A stretch of DNA of 35,456 nucleotides from Gonapodya prolifera JEL478. Taxonomy: Eukaryota > Monoblepharomycota > Monoblepharidomycetes > Monoblepharidales > Gonapodyaceae. This document shows positions 1-15,678 of the stretch, in pieces. How positions within the stretch are numbered: the first letter of the stretch is position 1; every line of letters begins with the position of its first letter. The notes below the pieces were generated by a model. It saw only the letters and a list, made by a program, of their open reading frames with translations. It had not been told where the DNA came from and made no database searches. The DNA is taken from positions 1-35,456 of the forward strand of contig KQ965904.1 in NCBI GenBank assembly GCA_001574975.1, written 5' to 3'. Both the position numbers and the translations under genes were made by a program.

Positions 1-172
1 GTCGATGAGGTAGTGAGGTATCGTCGCGGAAGAGGGGGTGTGAGGTCTTGAAACGTTGGGCCCTGGATCGTAAGAGAGAAAAGTAAAGGAAAAATGGTTA
101 ACCATGTCCGACCACACATCTCCGAGACCGACACTCACCAAATGCGCCAAAGGCGTGCGCGCTCGCGGAGCT

Positions 173-1575
173 TTAGCCGGCTCTGGGGGGGCCGGGGAGT
201 GACCCCTGCAGAACCGTTGCCCGGGGTGCGCCACGCGGAGGCAGCTCCATGCACCCCACCTGCATGAGATCACGGAAGGTGTCTGTTTGTTCGTAAATCA
301 AAAGGTTTGGCGGTGCGATATAGTCAATGTGACTTCGATACTTGCATGATGCGTCTGATGGGAACTGAACTGAACGAGCTATGTTAGACAACCTCCATGA
401 GAATGTTCCGGATTTAAACGTTGTAGTAGATGACAGAAGCGATCATTTTGTGGATTTTATTTGCACCATGCTTCAAATTTTGTCAAATTTGAAGTAACCT
501 TTGGTTGATAAGAACAAATAAACTGAGTGGTTGAAGGTATCACCCTACATTTGGTCCGTGAGCTTACCACAAATCATCGCTGTTCATATTTCGGAGAGAT
601 GTATGAGGGCGCGTCGGGTGGTGTTTGCTGTACCCAAACGACGTGTATTGCAAATCAATTGCACGACACGCTGCGTCCAGCGTAGAATATTCCAGTATAT
701 TTTATTGATTTTTCTCGTTTTGAAATCCATGATTCTGTTGAATCGCCTTCAAATCAACTGTTTCCGAACGAAGATTGTGTATTTACCTAGAAGGCGCTCT
801 TCATCGAATGCACTTTGTCTCAAATCAAAAGATTGCAGAAAAAAACTCATCGAGCTCTGCCTGCTATCTGCGTTTGACACATCGCAATCGCCAAGTTGAT
901 GGGAGTCTGATATGAACAGGCCGATCACTGCGACAAAAACATAATATGGACGAAAATTGCCACTCACCAGCGAGCATGTTCTCAGAGTGTGTATTTCTGT
1001 CGGCTTTATCCACAAAAGACGGAGACTGGGAGGGCAGGAGTGTCCGTTGGGGACCGGACACTCTGCTCGCAGATTTGTAGACGATAGTGGAAGAATCGCG
1101 TCGGTAAGGCCTCTCAGCCATATCTAGGACCTCACACATGAACGAACAGGGCGGGTAGTCCCTTGCAGGGCTCGAATCAGGAAGCAACGTTCACATACCT
1201 GTTGGGAATGTTATTTTCGGAGACCTGATTTGACCACCAGCGCTTCAATCACCTGCTTGATGGGAGACCAAGGTACCGTCGGCTGTTGCTGCGGCCCACT
1301 GGGACCATCTTGATCCAATTCAGCGTGAAATGTTGGAGTGGAACGAACGCAGCACTAACTACGTGCAGCAAACGGTATCGCATCCCTCGATTTCAACGCT
1401 TGGCGTGAAGATCGAAGCGACTGGAAAGCCGCGGGTGGTCTGCCAAAGCCGCACGTTCTGAATGGATTGGATTGTGGAATTGTAGTGAACAGCCCTTGCA
1501 CTCCAAGGCTGCTCGTGCATTTGCCATATTAGTTGTGCGTCTTCGCAATTTTGTAGATTCAATAAATAGCTTCAT
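173..1575 (-). CDS. Unrecognised multi-exon protein, weakly WD40-like; 5' end unresolved
   Basis: I do not recognise this gene. It is supported by six minus-strand exons whose intron phases all agree: about 1575-1363, 1308-1253, 1123-968, 927-787 and 378-173 (the last reads to a TAA at 173; a donor at 259 may alternatively splice further left). Donors are GTAGTT, GTGATT, GTGAGT and GTAAAT, acceptors end in AAG, TAG, CAG and TAG. The first exon holds a stretch ending FTPSVEIEGCDTVCCTWSQ followed by WAAATADGTLV, which faintly resembles a WD40 blade (hydrophobic-C-WS...A-A-DG). The rest is polar. The 787-378 intron is about 400 nt, much longer than its neighbours, so an exon may be missed. No ATG is visible in frame at the 5' end; the true start lies in an exon left of 1828. 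It is divergently arranged with CFAP58, so the two may share the 250-bp region between them. The exon chain is well supported; the WD40 reading is a guess. Confidence 0.5.
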
Positions 1576-1827
1576 TCGCGCAGTCAAACAGAGATGAAGA
1601 AGTGAGAGACTGCATAAAAGTGCAGTGATAATCGAGAGCATATTTGAAGGTGGAGAGCGTTGAAGTGACGGTCGACCCGGGAGAATGCATTTGCGTGTTT
1701 CTACTGATGAAGATTTGAGTGCACTACGTTGGGCAAATTTTGAGCTCGAGTGAAGCGAGGAGGGAAAGAAGAATGGGGACGACAGGTGAACGATCATCCA
1801 GCCGCTCCCCGATCAAGAATTTTGTCA
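1576..1827. promoter_or_regulatory. Divergent intergenic region between the first gene and CFAP58
   Basis: About 250 bases separate the 5' end of the minus-strand gene from the ATG of CFAP58. It should hold both promoters and the 5' exon of the minus-strand gene. I see no clear TATA box or repeat. Confidence 0.3.
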
Positions 1828-4800
1828 ATGGACACACAAACATCAACCGATTCTGCGGACCCCGCACACACAACCGCAGATGTGCAGCCACAGTCTTCCA
1901 ACGGCCAATCTCCAGACGCTCCAACGGCTCACACTTCGGCCCCTCAACCAACCCAACTCGATTCATCGGCGGTCGATATGAGCTCGGTTTCAACTCATAA
2001 GCACGATTCATCTTCGGATGCTGAGTTTCAATCCCAATCTCAATCCCAACTCTCTTCCAATGTAAAAACCGACAATGCTCCACAAAAGTCTGGATATCCT
2101 CTTTCCCAAGACGTCCGTTCCCCGGACATCAATTCTCTCCCTCCAGATTTTTCAGCTCTTGCAAAGCTTGCCGAGGCCGGGCTCAAAATGGGAGCCGGAT
2201 TGGGCGACTCACTCCATGCCTCAAAGGATGTTCTGAACAACGAAAGCACTGACGAAGAAAGGCCAAAAGAGGACGCAGACGCTCTAGCTGCTGATCTTCG
2301 CCGAGCGATGGATGATATTTCACATTCCTTGAAATCATCAAGCGATTCTGAAGATGCCACAGCTGCTACCACAGCCTTGCGGCAGGAATTGGAACGAACC
2401 ATTGACGCATTAAAACAATCCCGTGCAGGAGAGATGCATCTTATCGATCGCTGCAATACCCTTCGCGACCACATTCGGGAATCTTCAATCCATTTCCAGA
2501 CATGCCTCAAGCTCGCTGTCGACTACAAAGCGAGGCTCTCGCAGCTCGACAAACACCAACACCGCCAAGAAGCCATTATTGAGGAACTGCAGGCCAAGGA
2601 GGTCAAAGTTCGAGAAGCGCTCCATGTTGCGACTGCGGAAAACATGACACTGAAACGTCAGCTTTCGGGCAAGAAAGCACTCGAAGAGGGATCAACCTAT
2701 GAACTCGCCCCGACCGAAGAAAGAATAGCTTCACCAAAGACTGAAGCGGTAGAGGTGCGGGGAGCCAAATACACTCAGGAAGAGTATAACACAGTGCAAG
2801 AAGTGAGTGCTCTCCCACTTCTTCGTATTTCACGAATGCAGTTAACAAACTCCTAAATCTGGCAAAGCAAGAAATGCGCACAGCTCTCCGCGCAACTCGC
2901 TACCTCCAGCTCCGTCATCGCCAGTCTACACGACCAATTATCCACCCTGCGATCCGAGTCCTCCTCCCACGCCGCCACGTCAGCGAGCCTCTCCACAGAA
3001 GTTGCATCCCTATCGGATGATCTTGGGGCCCAACGCGCCCTCGCTGACCGTGAAGTCCGAGCCCGCGAGCGTATCGAGTCCCAACTCAAGGCAGTGACAC
3101 AAGACGCCGTGCCCCGAAAAGACGCCGAAATCCAATCGCTGAATCACCAGATCGGTAAAATGAAGTCCGAGCTGCGCGCCCTTGGGGACGCTCTGGCCGC
3201 GGAGAAGACCAAGACGGAAGCCTCAGTATCGGCGGGAACACATTTGAGTCAGAAACTTTCGGCGCTGCACCACGAGTACGATAAAGCGGTGGTGCAGAAT
3301 GCGGCCTATGCGGAGCAACTTAAGCTGCTAGAGCAGGAACTTCTTGCGAAGGACGACGGGAAAGACCACCAGAAGGAGGAGGCGAGAAGGTGGGAAAAGA
3401 AGGCAGCGCAAATGGAGAAGAGGTCCAAGAGCCTCGAGGAGAAGGCTAAGCTTTTGGAAGCCGAGATTGAGAGTTTGAAAGTGAGTTCTTCATGATCGCC
3501 CCTGGTGATACACTACGGTGGAATGATGCACCAACCCCCTTCTCAAGACCACGCTCGAATGCACGAAAGACAGTCTTCAACGAGCGACAACAGACCTCAC
3601 GCATGCCAACAACTCAATTTCGGAGGCCGGTCGTGACCGCGACATTGTCACACAGCAGCTCGTTCGCGCCGTCGCAGCAGCAAAACGACAGTCCGATGCT
3701 GTCAAGTTAAAAGAAAAGGAGAAAGATAACGTGGAGGAGGAAATGAAAAGCTATAGAGCCGAGGCAGCGAAAATGAGAAAGGTGATTATGCCCTGTTCTT
3801 TTCTTCGTGCCGTTCATGATCGGAGCTGAACGTGTTTCGCATCACTAGCTCATTTTCCATTTGGAGCGTACGCTCGACTCACATGTCTCTCAACAAACTG
3901 CCCTGCAAGGGCAAGTCGACTCAGCGAACGAGTCTGCAAAGATAAAAGACATGGCCGTGTTGGACGCAAAGAAGCGCATCGTCGAGATGGAAAAGAGGAT
4001 TGAGGAGCAACAGGTGGGTAGACATAACTTGATACCTGCTTTGTCAACGTGCTGACATCTGGGGTCGATCCATCTGACGCGCCTGAACAGGCTCTATATG
4101 AGACTGTTCGGGCAGATCGCAACCACTATTCGTCGTCGCTTCTCGAGGCGCAGGACGAGATCGGAGAAACCAAGCGCAAGCTTAAGATTGTGCAACATCA
4201 ATTGGAGCAGCTCAAGGAAGAAGTTTCGTCCAAGGATAAAGGTGGGCTCTAGTTGGGTGGAACTGCAGCATTACAAAGTACATCATAGGCATTGGCTGCA
4301 GATATAACCAAGGCGCGCTTCGAAGCTTCGAAGTACGAGAAAGAAAAGGAGCAGCTCACCGCCCAAATCGCCAAATTGGAGCTTGCGAACGAGCGGTGGT
4401 CGGAAATGCTCAAGAGTCAGGTACGTACCCCCAAGTCCCTGGGGTAGAGCACACCAGTGTGATTTACTCGTTTATTTATACTTTATACTCGCATGTTTAA
4501 ACCTTCAGCAAGTGGAACACTCGCATCTTCAGCACACGATCAGCGATAACCAACACACTATTTCCCGAATGCAAACCAACATTTCCGCGCTTACATCTGA
4601 GCGCGACACGCTCTCGTCCAACATTCAAAATCTCAACTCAACACTCTCCCTCCTTCAGGAGAAATTGGCCTTGCAGACTCGCGTGCTCGAGCGAGGGGAG
4701 AAGGCGTACTTGGAGAGAACGGAGGATATCAGAGTCCTGAAACTGGAGGTGAAGAGGCTCCGACGAGAGAAAAAGCTTTTGGAGGACAGAGGGAAGGGGA

Positions 4801-5579
4801 TTGAGGGGCTGAAGGGCGAAGTTGTGAGGTTGCAGAAAGAGTGGATGCGAGAGAGAATGAGAGTGAAAGTCTTGGAGGGTGAGTGGTCTGATTGCTAGAT
4901 CTCCGCCGCGGTTGAGAATATTGATTGTCTTTTTTCAGAGGAGCTCGTGACGCCCATGAACCTACACCGCTGGAGAGCACTTGCGGGAACGGATCCCGCC
5001 ACGTCCGAACTCATCTCCAAACTCCACTTCCTACAACATCGCTTCCTCCAGCTCACGACGCAGCTGTGCTCGCGGGAGCAATCTCTCACCACCATGGCGG
5101 ACTCGTACCAGAAGATCAAGGCGCTCTTGTCCAAGATGCGCCCGTCGGACGAGGTCTTGGACGAGAACCGAAAGTTGAAAGCGGATGTCACGCGCAAGAC
5201 GCGCGAAGCCCGGGCCATGTCCTCCGAGCTGACCATGTACGTGGCGAGAGAAGCCGAGCACAGGATGGAAATTGATCGGCTCAACCGGGAGGTGCAGGAC
5301 AACAAGAAGCGATTCTTTGAGGAGCGGCGGAAGCTGAGCGACAGCGAGAAGCGAAGAGAGTCGAAGATGCGAGGTATATTGGAGGGGCTCGCAAAGAACG
5401 GACCAGGCACGGGAGACGGTGGAATGTACGCAGGGGGCTTGTCGACGGGGGGTCCGCAAAAGTCTCAGCAGACAAGGGACGGAATTCCGCTTGCGTTTCC
5501 TGTCCTGCCAGTCATACAGAACGGGGGAAAACTTTTTTTGGGTGGTGGATTCAAAATTGGTGATGCCGAAGCCCGTTGA
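1828..5579 (+). CDS. CFAP58: Cilia- and flagella-associated protein 58 (CCDC147) orthologue
   Basis: This is a long coiled-coil protein of the flagellar axoneme. Eight exons join with consistent phases: 1828-2802, 2872-3480, 3548-3781, 3849-4013, 4091-4241, 4302-4420, 4509-4878 and 4939-5579, giving 1087 residues. Residues 1 to about 130 are Ser/Thr/Gln-rich and unconserved; the rest is heptad-rich coiled coil. Two stretches match CFAP58 of animals and protists closely: LYETVRADRNHYSSSLLEAQ at about residue 663, followed by a basic KRKLKIVQHQLEQLKEE run, and GTDPATSELISKLHFLQ near 893 leading to LSSELTMY-type sequence. In motile cilia CFAP58 is needed for axoneme assembly and beating. Human CFAP58 is 872 residues, so this copy is longer, mainly at the N-terminus. 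The first in-frame ATG after an upstream open stretch was taken as start. Its presence indicates an organism that makes flagellated zoospores. Reading frame intact throughout. Confidence 0.9.
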
Positions 5580-5847
5580 TAGATTTGAGGGACTATTGAT
5601 TTTCATTTTTGTCATTCATTCACGGTTTTCTGTAAATTTTGGCGATGGCAGCACTTCCATTTCGGTGGGACGTGTTGGGAATGTAATCCAGATTGTGTGG
5701 ATCATCCAACCCACGTCATTTTAACCGTCCATCAGCTCTCATCCAACTGCCTCCGGCTAAAATAGATGACGGAAGTCGCGGCACAATGTGGCACTTCCTC
5801 TCCGCTCTCCTGCGGCCGTAATACCATACACACTCTATTCGTCTAAC

Positions 5848-7064
5848 ATGAAGATTGCCAACTCTATTTTCGCAGTCACGGGAGGGTCCAGCGGTCTTGG
5901 CGCAGTAACAGTGCAGGCGCTGGTAGCCAAGGGCGCCAAAGTGGTCATCCTGGATTTGAATGAAGCATCCGAAGTGCTCAAGGTCGTGGGCAACGACAAC
6001 GCCGTCTTCAGCAAAGCAGATGTCACCTCGGAAGGTGCGTTGGGCGTCCCTCTTTTCAATTTGCGCGGCATCGTTGCGCTTCGGAACCCAGTGTCCTGAC
6101 AGTTTCCTTCCGGTGTGTTCAACATCGGATCCAGCGCAAGTCCTGGAGGCCATTCGCGTCGCCAAGGAGAAGTTCCCCGAAATTCCATTCCGCGGGGTAG
6201 TAAACTGCGCCGGTGGAGGACCGCCAATGAAGGTGGGAGGGAACAGAACGGACATTGGAAGGAGTTCTCAAATTTGTACTCGTTTCGATCAGATTGTTTC
6301 ACGCGACGGGACTCCGGCCCCCCTTTCGAAGTTTGAGGGTGTTGTACGACTGAATCTGATTGGAACGTTCAACGTCGACCGTCTCATTGCTGTGAGTCAA
6401 GTTCCCCTTAAGAAGGAGCGCGTTTTGGAAACAACCGTTTCCGCCACTTCTGTTCATTGCGAATTACTCGTGTAAAGAGCGAGATGGTTAAAAACACACC
6501 ACCGGATGAGGAAAACGGTACGCCTCCATCGTTGCCATCTGTAGAACAAACACCTAACACAAATCACATCATAAAGGAGAGCGCGGCGTGCTCATTCACA
6601 CTGCCTCTGTTGCCTACCAAGACGGACAAGCTGGACAAGCCGCATGTTAGCTTTTTTCTGATGCCGTGATCGTCCTCATCTTTCTCACATCCGTCGCAGA
6701 CTCTTCCTCCAAGGCCGGAGTCTCGGGCATGTCTCTCCCTCTTGCTCGCGACCTCTCCCCTGTTGGCATTCGTGTCGTGACGATTGCTCCAGGAATAATG
6801 CTCACGCCCCTCATGAAGGCGGCGCCCGAAAAGCTCCAGCAGAGTCTGGCCAAGGGCGTGGAGTTCCCCCGCCGCCTCGGCAAACCAGAAGGTACGTGCC
6901 ACGTCCGTGCCCTTGTCTCGCAGAGGATCGTGTACTGAAGCAATGGATGTTCTTCACTGACCCGCATAGAATTCTCTGCCCTCGTTTGCCACGTCATTGA
7001 AAACTCTTACCTCAACGCCGAAACAATCCGTCTCGATGCCGGAATTCGACTCGGAAAGATTTGA
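5848..7064 (+). CDS. Short-chain dehydrogenase, HSD17B10 / 3-hydroxyacyl-CoA dehydrogenase type 2 family
   Basis: Seven exons (5848-6034, 6135-6232, 6293-6391, 6478-6517, 6577-6645, 6700-6891, 6970-7064) give a 259-residue protein, the usual family length. It has the Rossmann motif TGGSSGLG (residues 11-18), an acidic D36 at the end of beta-2 indicating NAD rather than NADP, NCAG at 86-89, and the catalytic set S152, Y165 and K169 (YSSSK). The distinctive C-terminal half, GMSLPLARDLSPVGIRVVTI followed by APG, and the ending with RLDAGIR, match human HSD17B10 almost position by position. That enzyme oxidises 2-methyl-3-hydroxybutyryl-CoA in isoleucine breakdown and short-chain hydroxyacyl-CoA in mitochondria; in animals it is also an RNase P subunit, which is not expected here. 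The Y165 codon is split across exons 5 and 6, which confirms that splice. Exact substrate is inferred from the family. Confidence 0.9.
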
Positions 7065-7241
7065 TTCGCCCACCAATGTGTTAATTAGAGATAACCTTTT
7101 ACTCCTTTTCGTTTGTCTGTGGAACTGTTGCTTGGGGTAAATCAAAAGCAGAAAATAATGTCCACGTCCGGATTCGGTTCGGAGGGCGGAACCAACTGAA
7201 TTGCTTCCGTTTCTTGCACACCATCGATCCCTCCCATCCCA

Positions 7242-8287
7242 ATGACGGAGCCACCCGCCATCGAATCCCGTGCTGACACCACGGCCCCCATCGCCGTGTG
7301 GCTCCCCATCCTCCCCCTGTCTGCTCTCCTCGCTCAACGTGCCACGCGAGTTCTCGCCCCGCTGCTCTGCCCGCCCACGGCAAGGGACCTCGCTCTTTCG
7401 CGAAAATACGCTGCCGAGGGCGGTGAATCGCTGGCAAAGGCGAAGCGCAGGGAGGTGGCCGTGGTTGCGAGACCTGTCGAGGCCGTAGAGGAGGCGAAGA
7501 GGAAAGGTGGACGCGAGAGGATTCAGGCTGCGGCGAACGTGATCGTGGAGCAAGTGAAGCAGCGATTGAATCAGGCGCCTCCTAAACAGGAGAAGGACAA
7601 TGTGCCTAGCGTTGTTGACCTTACGGACTTTGGTATCGACGTTTACGTCGTTCAAGCTTCGTGCCCGCATGCAGGAGGCCCGTTGGAATTGGGAGACATT
7701 GAAGAGTTGGAGACAACTAGTGGGAGACCTGGTAAGTCTTGTCGTTGGCTGAAGCTGGATACAATCCATCAGCGGACTTCCAAAGATTTGCTAGAGGAAC
7801 GGTTTTCTCGTGGATTGGACGCAATTGCAACAAGTCGCTGTCATGCTTTTTCTTGGCTCACGTTGTTCCTTTTGCGCTTGTCAATTTCGTTGCTAAGAAT
7901 CGTCGTATTGACACGATGACAAACTTTCACCTTCCTGCCACTCCAGCTGTTCGCTGTCCTCTCCACAGCTACGATTTCGATCTCGTCACGGGAGAGTGCT
8001 TCTTTGCCGACCGGCGTCTTCAGCACGTAGACGCGCAAGCGTTTCGAACATCAGTCAGATTCCATGCACCGAAACCTGCGACTGGCGACGTTTCTGAACC
8101 GAGTGAAATTGCGGCGGCGGAAAATAGCAATTCTTCCACTCCCGCAAATGAAGAACCGTGGATATTTATTGAGTATGTTCTCCCTGAGGGATCCGGGGCG
8201 GAGGAAGAGGGAATGCTCGAAGTGCTCGAATGGGAGCCAGTGTCGACTTACGCCGGTGCGCGATGGATTCAGAAGGGGAAGAAGTGA
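7242..8287 (+). CDS. Soluble Rieske [2Fe-2S] domain protein
   Basis: Two exons (7242-7731 and 7947-8287, intron 215 nt, phase 1) encode 276 residues. The C-terminal half carries a Rieske cluster-binding pair: C-P-H-A-G-G-P-L (C141, H143) and C-P-L-H-S-Y-D-F-D (C167, H170), with the exon junction lying between them. The second motif continues into LVTGE, typical of the small stand-alone Rieske ferredoxin-like proteins of fungi and of animal RFESD rather than of the membrane-bound cytochrome bc1 subunit. Residues 1-110 are Ala/Arg/Pro-rich and unlike the domain; they could be a targeting or disordered extension, or the true start could lie further in. There is no catalytic mononuclear-iron domain, so it is probably an electron carrier or a redox/iron sensor, not an oxygenase. 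Function in this organism is unknown. Confidence 0.8.
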
Positions 8288-8416
8288 ATATCCAGCATTT
8301 TCAGGTTTTTGGTAGAAATAAAGTAACGCACATAGCCACAGCGGCTGAAATCCAAAGGTGCCGGATGTGCACAGGAACATGAACATCGCCACTCTCCCCC
8401 TTTCCCCTCCAGTTCC

Positions 8417-9227
8417 ATGCGAAACACGTCCTTCGCGCGTCGAGAAACGGTGGATGGTGGTCGATTGTTCCCGCTGTTGGTCTTAGCAGCTAGCACGCTC
8501 TTCCTGGTTGCCAATGGACAGAATTACTACTCGAATCTCCCTGCGCAGTGTCGGACGAAGGAATGCTCGGCCGTTCAGACCCAGTGCGCGCCCTTTTTGG
8601 GAAATGGAACCAACTCGCCTCAATATGTGCGTTTGAAACACCGTTTTTGGTGTGAGTCACTTTGCGCTTGCTTACTGACCCATTTGCTGCACAAATGACG
8701 TCTCTAAGCTCAATTGCATATGCATCAGCCGTGAGTTTTTCCCAGAACGGAAGCGGATGAGCGTGACGACTGATTTCTACCCTCCAGAGCGGGATAATTA
8801 CGTTGCCTGTGCACGGTCATGCGTCACCGTCAACGCTACCCTCGTACCGTCGGGTACTGACATCTCAAAGGTTCTCGATGCTGGTTGCGCCGGAGCAACC
8901 AGTGCGGGACAGTCTCAGGGCAGTGGTGGACCAAATGGAACTGTAATTGGTGGTGAGGACATTTGCTTTCTCCGCACACATTTCAAACGATTTATATGTT
9001 GGCACGTTTCGTTCTCTTAGTCATCGTCGGTTCAATTTCAGGCGCTCTCATTCTTGCGGGCGTGGGCTACTTCAGTGAGTTTGATGGTTGTTCAGGAGGT
9101 TGCGTTTATCTGACCATTTGCTTCCTCGAACCACGCGCCAGTTTATCGGCGTGACTCAATGACCCATGGGAACCGTCGCCCGCGATATAGAAGAGATGCT
9201 AGTGGAGCGTATATGATGGTTTCATGA
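8417..9227 (+). CDS. Small cysteine-rich type I membrane protein
   Basis: I know no named family. Five exons (8417-8626, microexon 8709-8730, 8788-8952, 9021-9074, 9142-9227) give 178 residues. The N-terminus has a basic stretch and a hydrophobic core, LFPLLVLAASTLFLVANG, a signal peptide or anchor. The ectodomain has regularly placed cysteines (QCRTKECSAVQTQC, then CIC supplied by the microexon, then CARSC and a later single C) and possible N-glycosylation sites (NGT, NAT). A clear transmembrane helix follows, VIVGSISGALILAGVGYFI, and then a basic YRR stop-transfer and a 26-residue Arg-rich cytoplasmic tail. The 22-nt microexon restores the frame with standard AG/GTGAGT borders; an alternative that skips it uses an AG two bases further on. 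The layout resembles fungal cell-surface proteins with a Cys-rich head and short tail. Stop lies only 31 bp from the stop of the convergent pseudogene. Confidence 0.7.
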
Positions 9228-9258
9228 GCTCTGTGTAGTGCGTAATTAGAAAATGATC

Positions 9259-11270
9259 TCATGCATTCCCAACAACGTAATCAGCCCAGTTTATGTTCTC
9301 CATGTACACTTTGTATTCGTTGACAGAGCCAGGCCAAAAAAGAATCACTGAGAAGTGCGATTAAGCTTGAGCTTTGGAGCCAATGAGAGCAAAAACTCAC
9401 CCTTGTTTTCTGGATTGTGTTCGTTGAAATAATTCTTGCATGTTGTCCATACAAAACTTTTTAGCTCCGCTTGCACCAACACATCCTATTCTTGTTGAGC
9501 TCGCAAAGATGGCTGAACTATTTGGGAAGTTGGATTCGTGGATTTGGAGACAGACACAAAATGCTTGAGAACGTTGACAGCGTGCGAAACATGTGCGTCG
9601 GCGTTCCACATTGCACTCCCCACGGTGAAATGGGCCATGCCGCTGTGTGATAAAATGGCCCTCAGTACCACACGAACAACAATAGTGGAAGCCAAACAAC
9701 ACACATCATCATGTAGTTGGGGAAGCCTCGGGTCATTAAGCCGTGGAACACGACTGGATCTTTGCCGTCTTTCCACGATTCCTGTAATGTTTGCCCACCA
9801 ACCCCACGCAGTTCAAACGGTGGGAATGTGCTTAGAGTATACCCAGTTGCAAAGACAATGGCATCAAACTTGTGTTCAAGACCATCTTTTGCGACAATTC
9901 CTTCTGGGACGATTTTGGTAATGGAATTTGTTTCGAGAGTCACGTTGGGTTGATTGAGACTGAAGGTTCTTACAGTGAAGCTTTGAAGGTTTGGAGCCAG
10001 AGAAGGAGCTACTCACGCATCTAGGAACGTTTCCTGGGCGCACGGTCTTCGACAGCCAAAGACAAAGTCTGGTGTGATAAGCTTGCTGATATTCGCATCC
10101 TTCACTTTATACCACATGTACCAAGCAGAAACGCGGGTCAACAAGTAGTTCACGAAAGAGCCGGTTTTCATCTGCAAAACTTGAACATCAGCTTCCAAAA
10201 TCGTGTGAGTGGTTCGGTCGTTCTTACGGAGGGGAACAATGACTCAAACGCCGCGGAACGTTTTTCCGCGTCAGATCGCAACTTTTCGGGATCCGCTTTC
10301 CACGCTTCGTGGTCTTGTGCAGTGTACACAAAGTTTCCGCCTGGTGGCATTACCCAGCACGCTGGGGTCCGCTGGAAAATGGTCGAGCCCCGTGAGGATT
10401 TGGATCCCGGAAGGTCCCGTTCCGATAATCGCTTGGATCGGTGAGCGATTTTCATGAATAATCATTTGGACGTGGTGGCGTTCGTCAATGACCTTACCGA
10501 TCTTTTTGTTGGATGTAGCGAACGATTTGGCATAGCGCGCCTTGTGAATTTCGATCCACGAAACGACGCAATTCCAGGAAACTAAGCATCTGTGGGAACC
10601 TTTGGACGGTCCACAAAGCCTGTCACATTAAACAAAATGTGGCTCCAAAATTTTTTGGTTGAGGGAATCAACCACATCAAGGCGCCATGTGCTGCAAATC
10701 AATAAATTGAAAGTGGAATATGTATGGTGGCATCAGCGATCCATACCTTGTACTCTCATTAAAAGCGCAAGCCTGCACTCGATGATTGAGGCGGACGTGT
10801 GGAGTGACTTGATATTTATCGGCGACCATTTGAATGTATGACAGAATCTCAGCGCCAGGCGGAAATTTTGAGGACCAATCAGGTTTGAGCTCGAATGGGA
10901 ATTGATAGTAGAGAGCTTTGGTGTGGGACGCTGTGATCAAAGGCATAAAGGGAACAATGGCGATTTCATATGAGAGTACTGAATTCATTTCACTAAAGTG
11001 ATGCTCACCGACTCCTGGGTAGACTGCGTGATGCCACGTTCCACCAATTCCGTCGGACATTTCGAAAACTTCAGGGGATGTTCGCATTTGCCCAAGAAAG
11101 GAGAAGTTGTGAATCAGCACCAAGAGCACACCTGTTATCTCCCGGAAACCCGCTTGCTTGAGTCGGACTACGAGCGCAACACTCGAAGACCCCGCCCCGA
11201 CGACGGCGATGCGAACATCCGCCTCTGACGTGAACGGTTTGACTTCGTCCAGCTCCCTGTTTCACCAACC
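9259..11270 (-). pseudogene. Decayed flavin-containing / Baeyer-Villiger monooxygenase
   Basis: The family is clear from segments in correct order: an FAD motif GAGSSS with VALVVRLKQAGF (near 11200), FEMSDGIGGTWHHAVYPG (11068-11009), LYYQFPFELKPDWSSKFPPG, LFNVTGFVDRPKVPT, the second nucleotide motif GTGPSGIQI (near 10420), IFQRTP, FATGY (near 9850), TRGFPNYMMM, and the C-terminal VQAELKSFVWTT. Many splice sites still work (exons about 11132 upstream, 11068-11009, 10930-10747, 10691-10498, 10431-10228, 10171-10017, 9968 onward, 9347-9259). But the frame is broken: TAG at 10582-10584, TAG at 9486-9488, a one-base shift at the T6 run 10651-10656, another shift near 10545-10551, a small deletion with frame change near 10381-10395 between the GxGxxG helix and IFQRTP, and an unresolved frame change near 9700. 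No start ATG joins the first exon. The intact enzyme would have used FAD, NADPH and O2 to oxidise ketones or N/S substrates. Confidence 0.85.
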
Positions 11271-11616
11271 TGCAAGGCCAAAGCCAGAATAGCTCGTTGA
11301 CATTATCTTTCTGAGATCCACAATGTAATAGGGATGCATTGACGCCAATAAGCACATGTGTAAATACATATATTATATTATGTCGATGCTTGAGGCAGCT
11401 TGAGGGATACTTGGCAGGGAAATACCGGAGGTGAGGTATGTATGTATTGACAGGTATTGGCTGAGACGAAGAAAGCTCTGGTACGGTCGAAGAGAGGCAT
11501 CCCTGCGCGAGCGGAGAGGGATGGCTGGCTGACTGACGCACAGAATATTCACTTGACCCAACATTTGACAATGTATGTATTTGCTGCTGTACATTCTACT
11601 CACGAAAATGCAATGC
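11271..11616. other. Intergenic, no gene seen
   Basis: This stretch between the monooxygenase pseudogene and the 3' end of the SERCA gene contains only open frames that shadow its neighbours. The lost first exon of the pseudogene may have lain here. I see no RNA gene or repeat. Confidence 0.4.

Positions 11617-15678
<4,062 letters not shown>

Noticed and set aside
9397-9776. Separate short genes at the 3' end of the monooxygenase region
   Set aside because: These frames contain pieces of one monooxygenase C-terminus (for example VQAELKSFVWTT) split by stops, so they belong to the pseudogene.
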